A stretch of DNA of 64,000 bases from a virus. The notes under the pieces are model-generated. The model searched no databases, was not told the DNA's origin, and saw nothing but the letters and a program-made list of their open reading frames with translations. Both the position numbers and the translations under genes were made by a program. The stretch covers positions 1 through 64,000 of IMG/VR virus record IMGVR_UViG_3300023063_000001. One strand, given 5' to 3'. Below are positions 57,547 to 64,000 of this stretch, piece by piece (position 1 is the stretch's first letter; each line of letters begins with the position of its first letter).

Positions 57547-58100
57547 TCAAACTCCTCAAGACTAAACCTTTTAAAAACAGACTCTATACAAGTTGAAGAA
57601 ACATTATATTTAGCTGCAAAATCTTTTTGTAAAACACCTTCAACCCTTTTCTTGCAATTCGTAAGAATATCTATAACAGCTTCCTTGTCTAATTTAGCTA
57701 ACTTACTTTCTAATTTAGAGGCTGTTACTTTAGTCAAACCCGTTGCAAGAGCATGTGATTTATTTTCAGCGTAGGTATTCCACTCAAGATTCTCTACTTG
57801 GTTGTTAGTCTTATTTCCATCAATATGGTTTATTGTAATCTTAGTTTCAGGATTAGGTATAAAAGATTTAGCAACTAGCCGATGGATCATACAAGTTTCC
57901 CTAACACCCTCTAAAGAATAAAAGTGTAGGGTTGGGTAGCCTGATGTACCAACTGAAAATTTAAGAATCTTTTCTTTATATGGGTAAACACGCCCATCTT
58001 TATAAATTATAGTTTTAGCTAAAGCTTTAACCCTACCTAAAGAACTAACTTGATATAAACCTTCATACCCTTGTATATCTTTCCAAACTTCTTCATTCAT
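57495..58100 (-). CDS. HNH homing-type endonuclease between terminase genes (201 aa)
   Basis: The start ATG at 58100 (MNEEVWKDIQGYEGLYQVSS) is typical for NUMOD4-HNH enzymes. HNH core INHIDGNKTNNQVENLEWNT (about residues 85-104), and a C-terminal helix-turn-helix (DFAAKYNVSSTCIESVFKRF). Its last 17 codons overlap the terL start in another frame, so it was inserted without breaking terL. A mobile element in the packaging operon. Confidence 0.85.
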   Translation of the reverse strand: MNEEVWKDIQGYEGLYQVSSLGRVKALAKTIIYKDGRVYPYKEKILKFSVGTSGYPTLHFYSLEGVRETCMIHRLVAKSFIPNPETKITINHIDGNKTNNQVENLEWNTYAENKSHALATGLTKVTASKLESKLAKLDKEAVIDILTNCKKRVEGVLQKDFAAKYNVSSTCIESVFKRFSLEEFECQDKLLPPQADLKPSS

Positions 58101-58113
58101 GTAATTTAGTCTC

Positions 58114-58245
58114 TTAATAAAAAGAAAACTGTGTGCCTCCCGGCAAGACATGAGTATAGGAGCGTTTCACAACGAGTCCTGAATAGGTGAGGGCGTCATC
58201 CCGACGAGCCTCGGTGTTGCTTTTATACAACTCTTTACTCTTCAC
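58114..58245 (-). CDS. GC-rich small protein (43 aa)
   Basis: GTG at 58245 (58248 possible) overlaps the end of the putative small terminase; TAA at 58114-58116. The product VKSKELYKSNTEARRDDALT then YSGLVVKRSYTHVLPGG is basic and GC-rich. Either a small conserved gene or the N-terminal piece of a gene interrupted by the HNH insertion. Confidence 0.5.
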   Translation of the reverse strand: MKSKELYKSNTEARRDDALTYSGLVVKRSYTHVLPGGTQFSFY

Positions 58246-58603
58246 CACTCACATCATCAACACCGTCTTCAACGGCCTTCAGATATTTCACCTGCATAAC
58301 CGAGCGCTGGCGCCCCTTGACGCCTCGACTCTGAACTGCATCTTTGAAATCTTCCCACTCCATAGCCTCTAGATCTTCTGCTGTAAACACAGAGTCCTTC
58401 AAAGGAACAGGAATAGTATGAATCCCCGGTTCCATCCGTAGAGTCTTATCTGTCTCAATCACAAGACTTGCTGTCAACGGGAAACCTTTAAGACGTGGGA
58501 ATGTATTGTCTTTCAATACAAACCCTTGCTTACCAAGCTCAAGAATCTTCTTTACAAAATCAACAGGGCTACCCATTGATAAATTAACTGTTTGTTCTGC
58601 CAC
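58235..58603 (-). CDS. Putative small terminase subunit (122 aa), GTG start
   Basis: GTG at 58603 follows AAAGGAGAATAAAC; the longer frame from 58687 crosses the promoter at 58636-58665. 122 aa ending in a basic helical region (AMEWEDFKDAVQSRGVKGRQ) and an acidic tail. No terminase-specific motif; the call rests on size and position ahead of terL. Confidence 0.5.
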   Translation of the reverse strand: MAEQTVNLSMGSPVDFVKKILELGKQGFVLKDNTFPRLKGFPLTASLVIETDKTLRMEPGIHTIPVPLKDSVFTAEDLEAMEWEDFKDAVQSRGVKGRQRSVMQVKYLKAVEDGVDDVSGEE

Positions 58604-58635
58604 GTTTATTCTCCTTTGTTCTAGCTTGTGGGGAG

Positions 58636-58665
58636 AGTTTAACATTGATTTTACATCCCTGTCAA
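58636..58665 (-). promoter_or_regulatory. Promoter for the packaging and structural genes
   Basis: Minus-strand TTGACA (58660-58665), 18-bp spacer, TAAACT (58636-58641), upstream of the gene at 58603 with its GTG start. Confidence 0.6.
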
Positions 58666-58708
58666 TAGTCTGAGTGTTTATTTTCAACTATTTTAATAGA
58701 TTTATTAA

Positions 58709-58732
58709 ATAACACCCATCCTTAGATGTTAT
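58709..58732 (-). terminator. Weak terminator after the tail-fibre gene
   Basis: Minus-strand ATAACATC, TAAGGATG loop, GGTGTTAT, then TTAATAAATC; the loop again carries AAGGAT. Confidence 0.5.
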
Positions 58733-58751
58733 CTATAAAGCTACTTTACTG

Positions 58752-60788
58752 TTATAACAAGACTTCTTGTGCTGACATAAATGTAAATGTAGGTGTTTGT
58801 GTTACGTTCACTGTCCTAAGACGCACAAATTTACCTAGTGGAATAACACCAGATAGATTTGCTGTACCAAGACTTGTGATACTAAGTACACCACCTGTAC
58901 TGTTCCCTGATGATGTGACAGTAGTTACGCCTGTCGTAAATCCAACCTCGTTTGCATACTCTAAATAAACTCTACCACTTGCTCCTGCAATCAATACAGC
59001 AGACACTGTAATATCTACAGCATAACTTACTATAGCATCTTGTGTTGTGCTGATTTGAAATGCAGTGTTTAAAGTACGTGTGGGGTTGGCAAACGTCCTT
59101 GTAGGAATGGGAAGAGTTGCTAATGATCCATCACCACGGACATATTGAGATACTGTACCTGTTGGAGTATTAAACTTAGTTGACAATCCGCTTGTCAATG
59201 CACTTGTTGTAGCATAAGTGGATAGTGTGGTTGTAAGGCTAGTTGTTGTTACACCATCTGTAATTCCATAACCACTTAATGTTGTAGGCTTACCTGTGAT
59301 CGTGCTGTATGGAATATTAGCACCTACACTAATCTTCCCATCAAGACTTGTCTGTAAGCCTGTCACATCACTAATAACATGTGTATGGTTTGTAGCTGCT
59401 GCTCCAACATCCAAATTGGTTAAGACTACAGCCCCTGTCTTTGTGTTAACAGACGTGACAGGGTAGGTAACAGTAGTAAGATAGCCACTGTCGTTTGTAA
59501 GCTGTGATGTCTTTGTTACAACTGTTGGAACACCTGTTAATGTACTATAAGGAATACTAGCCCCTGTAGCAATAGCTCCTACATCCGAAGCTGAAAGAAC
59601 AACAGTTCCTGTTTTACTATTGACACTTATGACAGGATAGTTTACAACAGGGATAGTTGGCTTATTAAGAATAAAAGCCACACCAGATGTTGCATTCCAA
59701 TCTGAATTCACTTGTGCAGCAGGAATTACAGGCGTTCCTGTAAGCTGTAAATAGGGGATTGCTGTACTTGTCCCAATCTTGCTATCCAGCGCGTTTTGTA
59801 GCCCTGTAACGTCTGCTATAACGTGAGTGTGTGGGGTAGGAACGAATGCAGCAGGAACGTTGCTTAGGCTCGTATATTTCCCGTCAAATAGGGCAGGTTT
59901 GTTCAATATCTGGCTAACACCAGCAACACTATTCCAATCACTGTTAACTTGTGTAGGAGATGCTGGTATTGTCACTGCACCAGTTTGTCCATTTACAGAT
60001 GTTACACTTGTTGCGGGGATCATTGCTTTTACAGCATTAAGATCATTGGTATCAACAAGACCAATATAATAGCCTTCTTGAATGATTGCTGAAATCTTTG
60101 GAATTCCTGTAGAGCTATTTCCTAGGAGTGCATAGTTGTCAGCAACAATATCAAATATTAAAGTTGTACCTGAAGTCAAGATAAGAGAGGTATCTTGATA
60201 ATCAATAATATTATCACCTGTTGAAAGGTTGGTGCCATTACTACCAGACACCCAAGCTGACTTACTAGGGAAATACTTTACTGCAATATTGCTTGTCTTG
60301 TCTCTAATTCTAAGCCTTACATTTGTCATTGCCGATGATGCTGTGAATATCAAAGCATTTGATCTAGCTGTAAGGGTTGTTGTGTATTCAAAAGAAATAG
60401 GAGATGTTAAAACATCGCTTCCTGATGTAGCTGAGAACGTCCGTTCGGCTTCTTTCAAATAAAAATAGTAGGGTTTTGATGAAGCTGCATTTCTTGGAAC
60501 TGAGTAGTCTACTAATTGGTACCTATTAAGGGACACCATATCTTGAATGGCAAGAAAACTTGCTGATTCAGATAGCCTTAAGACATCACCAAAATCCACT
60601 GATCCTGATTCTACAGCAAACCCTATTGGAGCTAGTAGGGCTCCTGAGGAAAGCATCATAAGGCCTGAGCCTTGCAGAGTTCCATCTTCTGCTTTATAAG
60701 GAACTTCGTTAACACCTAAATTATCTAGGTTAACTCCGCTATCCCCTTCAATGATTGTTGTATTGTTTCTATTAGGAATAATACTCAT
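58752..60788 (-). CDS. Repetitive tail fibre (678 aa)
   Basis: 678 aa. N terminus MSIIPNRNNTTIIEGDSGVN. The middle carries at least three SVNGQTGAVTI-type collar repeats (also SVNSKTGTVVLSASDVGA, SVNTKTGAVVLTNLDVGA) and two HTHVIADVTGLQNALDSKI-type repeats, the usual building blocks of long tail fibres. The C-terminal 115 residues form a separate beta domain (LEYANEVGFTTGVTTVTSSG). First fibre gene of the late operon upstream of the packaging genes. Confidence 0.8.
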   Translation of the reverse strand: MSIIPNRNNTTIIEGDSGVNLDNLGVNEVPYKAEDGTLQGSGLMMLSSGALLAPIGFAVESGSVDFGDVLRLSESASFLAIQDMVSLNRYQLVDYSVPRNAASSKPYYFYLKEAERTFSATSGSDVLTSPISFEYTTTLTARSNALIFTASSAMTNVRLRIRDKTSNIAVKYFPSKSAWVSGSNGTNLSTGDNIIDYQDTSLILTSGTTLIFDIVADNYALLGNSSTGIPKISAIIQEGYYIGLVDTNDLNAVKAMIPATSVTSVNGQTGAVTIPASPTQVNSDWNSVAGVSQILNKPALFDGKYTSLSNVPAAFVPTPHTHVIADVTGLQNALDSKIGTSTAIPYLQLTGTPVIPAAQVNSDWNATSGVAFILNKPTIPVVNYPVISVNSKTGTVVLSASDVGAIATGASIPYSTLTGVPTVVTKTSQLTNDSGYLTTVTYPVTSVNTKTGAVVLTNLDVGAAATNHTHVISDVTGLQTSLDGKISVGANIPYSTITGKPTTLSGYGITDGVTTTSLTTTLSTYATTSALTSGLSTKFNTPTGTVSQYVRGDGSLATLPIPTRTFANPTRTLNTAFQISTTQDAIVSYAVDITVSAVLIAGASGRVYLEYANEVGFTTGVTTVTSSGNSTGGVLSITSLGTANLSGVIPLGKFVRLRTVNVTQTPTFTFMSAQEVLL

Positions 60789-60798
60789 TGTCTACTCC

Positions 60799-61086
60799 TC
60801 AATCAAGCGTCTGAATAGAAACTTTACCAGCATTAGTTCCCTTCAGCCAAACTCTACTTCCTGTAGGTACATCTGTAACTGTCGTCCATCGTTCCCCTGT
60901 CGTAGATCCTAAATCCCACCCATCAGTTGAAGCTACAGGAGGGGCTACAGCATTGATGTTAATATAAATAACGGCTGAAGCTTTGTTTCTAATGATCAGG
61001 GATGTACCGGGGCTTATGCCTGTAAGATCGTAAGCATCAATCCATGTGTTAGTGACTAGCTGTACATCATTAAGTGTATTACTCAT
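60799..61086 (-). CDS. Small fibre-associated beta protein (95 aa)
   Basis: Start ATG at 61086 (MSNTLNDVQLVTNTWIDAYD) follows AAGAGGTGTTTAAT. Beta-rich (GTSLIIRNKASAVIYININA). Lies between the SGNH tail protein and the repetitive fibre. Possibly a fibre or decoration module. Confidence 0.65.
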   Translation of the reverse strand: MSNTLNDVQLVTNTWIDAYDLTGISPGTSLIIRNKASAVIYININAVAPPVASTDGWDLGSTTGERWTTVTDVPTGSRVWLKGTNAGKVSIQTLD

Positions 61087-61194
61087 ATTAAACACCTCTT
61101 ATTGTTATTCTAGGTGCCTTTCCAAGAGGTCTTTATAGCCACTGACAGACAAACAACGGCTTTTGTATGACACAGCCTCTTTCTGCTTAAACTA

Positions 61195-61210
61195 GGGGCC
61201 TTACGGCCCC
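61195..61210 (-). terminator. GTAA-tetraloop hairpin after the SGNH gene
   Basis: Minus-strand GGGGCC-GTAA-GGCCCC then TAGTTT, 10 nt after the stop of 61220-62548; weak U tract, so perhaps a partial terminator. Confidence 0.65.
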
Positions 61211-61219
61211 TCACACATT

Positions 61220-62548
61220 TTAAAGTGCAGCTACGGTTGGTTGTACAACTGCTTGTAGCGCAACATAACCAGCGTTGCTGAAGTGTACGTTGTCACTTGA
61301 AGCCATACCTGATGCAATCTGAATTTGACCTGAACCATCATCAGCACCAGCAACAGCAGCTTGATAACCTGGCACTACTGCAACTCCACCGTAGTTATTG
61401 GTAAGAAGTGCAGCCTCACTATTCATAAACCGACGAACAGTTGTGTCATATGCACCAAGAGCACGGTATGCTGTGTTGGTTGGAGCACCTTCCAAGAAAT
61501 ACAGAGCAGGTGGAGCAGTCTTTAAGCTCACTGTTGAGAGTACACGGCTAAGGGCTGTGTAATCTTCTTGCAGAATAGCTGTTACGGTGCTGCTTGTATA
61601 AGTGTTGTTAATTGAATAGGGAGCATAGAACAATGCAGTAGGATTCACTTTATCCAAGTGGTTACTTACCATCTGTGAATAAGTGGCGGGGGTCTGTGCA
61701 TGTAAAGCCGCATTAAACCACTCAACAGGCGCTGTCGGCGAGGAAAGAGCAGCACAAGCACGTTGTACAGCACCAAACGCACGAATATCACCACCAATCC
61801 CTTCTACAGTACTGTCGCCATTCACCATAACTAGTTTACCAGCACGAGGGCTGAAATAACGGATAGCTGGGTGAAATACACTGTCATAACTAACAGTGGT
61901 GGTGGTGTAGTTGGCAGGAGTTGTAATACCGGCTACAGCTTGGTATGAACCTTTAAGGATAGGCTGAGCCTGACCTGAAGTAGCCCAGTAGTAGGTGTTA
62001 TTCGCCGGAATCATTGGAGAAATGGTGGTTGGGAATTGAATGCGTACACAAACAATAGCCTTGGTTCCGCTATCGGTGCGTGCCAAACTGCGAAGTGGAC
62101 TTACATCAAGAATGGTGTAAGAAGGAACTTCGTTTGCAATTTGGGCTGCAATGTTAATAGTGGTGGAACCGTTCAAAGTGGCGTTAGTCCACGTACCACC
62201 TGTAGGGGTGATAGGTACAACGTTATCAGCACCAATCGCACTGGCTACACAAACCTGAACAGTACAGCCGGCAATTGCTGGACCGTTGTTAGGAAGTATA
62301 ACTTGAAAACCATAAAAACTATCAGCCATGACTTCTTGGATTGAAGTGTGGGTTTCAATAGTTGTTGAGGCAGTTCGTGGAATGTAACGCCCAAACCTAG
62401 ACACAGTAAAGGTGTTGGTTAGTGGGCGTGTACGAACCTTAGCGGTGGTCAAGGCTGCTGGTAGGGTTGATGGTAAAGATGAAGGAAGAGCAGTTGTGAT
62501 AGCAGCAGGAAGCAATGCCGCCAGCGGTACTGAAATATCTGTGGTCAT
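61220..62548 (-). CDS. SGNH-hydrolase tail protein (442 aa)
   Basis: 442 aa. An N-terminal Ala/Leu/Pro-rich helix (LAALLPAAITTALPSSLPST) is followed by a beta domain and, from about residue 235, an SGNH/GDSL esterase: VMVNGDSTVEGIGGD carries the catalytic Ser, and SSDNVHFSNAGYVAL the Asp-x-x-His. Such tail enzymes remove acetyl or other acyl groups from capsule or O-antigen. The start ATG at 62548 follows ACGGAAGTTAATAC. Confidence 0.75.
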   Translation of the reverse strand: MTTDISVPLAALLPAAITTALPSSLPSTLPAALTTAKVRTRPLTNTFTVSRFGRYIPRTASTTIETHTSIQEVMADSFYGFQVILPNNGPAIAGCTVQVCVASAIGADNVVPITPTGGTWTNATLNGSTTINIAAQIANEVPSYTILDVSPLRSLARTDSGTKAIVCVRIQFPTTISPMIPANNTYYWATSGQAQPILKGSYQAVAGITTPANYTTTTVSYDSVFHPAIRYFSPRAGKLVMVNGDSTVEGIGGDIRAFGAVQRACAALSSPTAPVEWFNAALHAQTPATYSQMVSNHLDKVNPTALFYAPYSINNTYTSSTVTAILQEDYTALSRVLSTVSLKTAPPALYFLEGAPTNTAYRALGAYDTTVRRFMNSEAALLTNNYGGVAVVPGYQAAVAGADDGSGQIQIASGMASSDNVHFSNAGYVALQAVVQPTVAAL

Positions 62549-62551
62549 GTA

Positions 62552-64000
62552 TTAACTTCCGTAAGTGACGTAATCGCCATTATAAGTAACTGGACTACCA
62601 TTATAAGTAACAGCATTCGAAGGTGTTGTTGAGGCAGTTTGTGGAGGGTGAGCAACAATAATTGGCAATACAACTGTATTATCAGCGCCACTAACCGGAC
62701 CAACTGCTGTGATAGAGCTAAAGCCATCACCAGCCGCCCAATACGTACCACTCCATTTGTAAGTGTCATAGAGGGTTAGGGATGCTGCAAAGTCTGTACG
62801 GTAGTTTGCAGAACTGGTGCTTGAATCACTTGGTACACCATATTCACCCATAAACACTTTGACAGTTTTCGCATCTGTCCACCTACCCACTGCGTTAACA
62901 TACAGAGGCATACGGTCACGAACATCTTGAGTCCATGCAGTTGTATATGCACCGCTGTAGTCAAGGTAGTGGTGAAGGGATAGTTGTGTCTTGTTGAGTG
63001 GGTCAATCCAAGGGACATCAGGCCACCAACCATAACAAGAACCGAATGCCATCAAACCTGAAGCTTGATCACCCTCCCACAAGCAATAACCCGTATAACC
63101 TGCGTTACGAACAGCAGCAATTGCAGTGTTTGTGGCGGTTGTTATACTTGCTGTAGGAGAACCATCATAAGACCAAGTAACATATGGCTGTAGAGTCGAC
63201 CCTTCAGTAATGTTAAAGTCTTCTACATAACCCATACCTACAAAGCCTTGCATGTTGAAGTTGTAGTACAGTAGGGTTTGACCAGAAGGCATTGTGAAAG
63301 TCAAGCTAACACGGCTACGACTTGTGGTAGCAACTAATGGTATGTTACCGAGTGCAACACCGCTAGCTGAAGCATACCCACCTGCTGCAAAGTACAGGAT
63401 GTGAGTACCACCAGTGGCAGTTGACTCGTAGGAGAAGCTAATTGTGTAAGTACTTCCCGCTACTAGCGTATCACCACCATCACTGCCATTAATCCTATGG
63501 CGAATAGCGTCTTTATACTGGGCTGTTGTAGCTGCCCATGAAAGACGACCTTGACCAGTTGTACCACCAAATGAAACGTTAGTGTAAGGTGCAGTTGTAA
63601 ACCAGTTACTTGTTGTCACTGGATTACGGTTGGTAGGATCGGTCATCAACTGCTTGTAAGGTCTAGCCGTTGGGTAGTAGTTGAACGCTGTAGAGGCAAT
63701 TGGTAGACCGGCTGGCTCGTTTACAAAGTCAATACCGTAAAACGCTGTCTTACCTTGAATATAGGTAGCTACGTTTGCCCAATCACTTGCCCAAGATGCA
63801 ACGCTATAGCTGCTTGAACCAAGTTGTACTTGTGCTCCACCCACATAACGTTTGGCGTAGTCGTGACCATCTAGGATAATTTGCATACCCGTTTGATCAG
63901 CATACCCTTGAACCAAATCAATCTGAGACTTACCAGTAGCATTTAATGCAGCGCCTGGGGTATCAAACCAGCGAGCCAAAAGAATTGGCAAGCGAATGAT
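62552..64000 (-). CDS. Tail protein with glycoside-hydrolase-5-like domain, partial
   Basis: The frame runs past base 64000, so the N terminus is missing (483 codons seen). DGHDYAKRY, FYGIDFVNEPAGLP (general acid/base Glu), YCLWEGDQASG, LSLHHYLDYSGAYTTAWTQD and VKVFMGEYGVPSDSS (nucleophile Glu) give a TIM-barrel glycoside hydrolase of GH5 type, with a beta-sandwich inserted (about 130-280, FSYESTATGGTHILYFAAGG). It likely cuts capsular or surface glycan during adsorption. Next gene on the transcript is the SGNH protein, 3 nt away. Confidence 0.75.
   Translation of the reverse strand: MIRLPILLARWFDTPGAALNATGKSQIDLVQGYADQTGMQIILDGHDYAKRYVGGAQVQLGSSSYSVASWASDWANVATYIQGKTAFYGIDFVNEPAGLPIASTAFNYYPTARPYKQLMTDPTNRNPVTTSNWFTTAPYTNVSFGGTTGQGRLSWAATTAQYKDAIRHRINGSDGGDTLVAGSTYTISFSYESTATGGTHILYFAAGGYASASGVALGNIPLVATTSRSRVSLTFTMPSGQTLLYYNFNMQGFVGMGYVEDFNITEGSTLQPYVTWSYDGSPTASITTATNTAIAAVRNAGYTGYCLWEGDQASGLMAFGSCYGWWPDVPWIDPLNKTQLSLHHYLDYSGAYTTAWTQDVRDRMPLYVNAVGRWTDAKTVKVFMGEYGVPSDSSTSSANYRTDFAASLTLYDTYKWSGTYWAAGDGFSSITAVGPVSGADNTVVLPIIVAHPPQTASTTPSNAVTYNGSPVTYNGDYVTYGS

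Overview
The window is part of the genome of a tailed, contractile-tail (myovirus-type) double-stranded DNA phage. The evidence is a continuous packaging, head and tail series (large terminase, DUF935-type portal, S49 protease/scaffold, lambda-E-type capsid, decoration protein, DUF3383-type sheath, baseplate J), its own replisome, and many very small overlapping genes. The host is almost certainly Gram-negative and probably a gammaproteobacterium: there are spanin genes with lipoboxes, a YadA-type outer-membrane anchor protein, and consensus sigma70-like promoters. I cannot name the host or the phage genus. No integrase, repressor or tRNA gene was seen. Own ThyX, ribonucleotide reductase, polymerase and methyltransferase suggest a virulent lifestyle, but the genome is cut at both ends.

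Layout. (1) 1-13070, leftward: about 40 small early/accessory genes in short operons. Most operons start from a strong TTGACA-17-TATAAT-type promoter and several end in an intrinsic terminator. Notable here are a secreted YadA-like mini-adhesin with its own promoter and terminator, a deaminase-fold protein, and a 439-aa protein with motifs like those of single-subunit polymerases. (2) 13140-33138, rightward: metalloprotease, C5 DNA methyltransferase, primase-helicase, family B DNA polymerase, single-stranded DNA-binding protein, FEN/PIN-type exonuclease, HNH endonuclease, metallophosphoesterase, nucleotide-metabolism genes (DUF3310, DUF1937-like, MazG-like, ThyX) and a class II ribonucleotide reductase interrupted by a 170-nt group I intron. 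Two HNH homing-type endonucleases are inserted. (3) A strong bidirectional terminator near 33170 separates this arm from (4) 33247-64000, leftward late genes. In transcription order these run from 64000 down: glycoside-hydrolase-like and SGNH-like tail proteins, tail fibre, packaging genes (with an HNH gene between them), protease/scaffold, capsid, neck, sheath, three tube-like paralogues, frameshifted tail chaperone, tape measure, baseplate, fibres, lysozyme, holin and two spanin-like gene pairs.

How it works together. Divergent promoters at 13042-13070 (leftward) and 13140-13167 (rightward) launch the early arms. The rightward arm makes dNTPs and copies DNA. The late arm builds a lambda-like head on a contractile tail, and lyses the cell through lysozyme, holin and spanins. 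No stretch longer than 300 bases lacks a gene; the short gaps mostly hold promoters, leader hairpins and terminators. Family names are recalled from sequence motifs only; no database search was possible.
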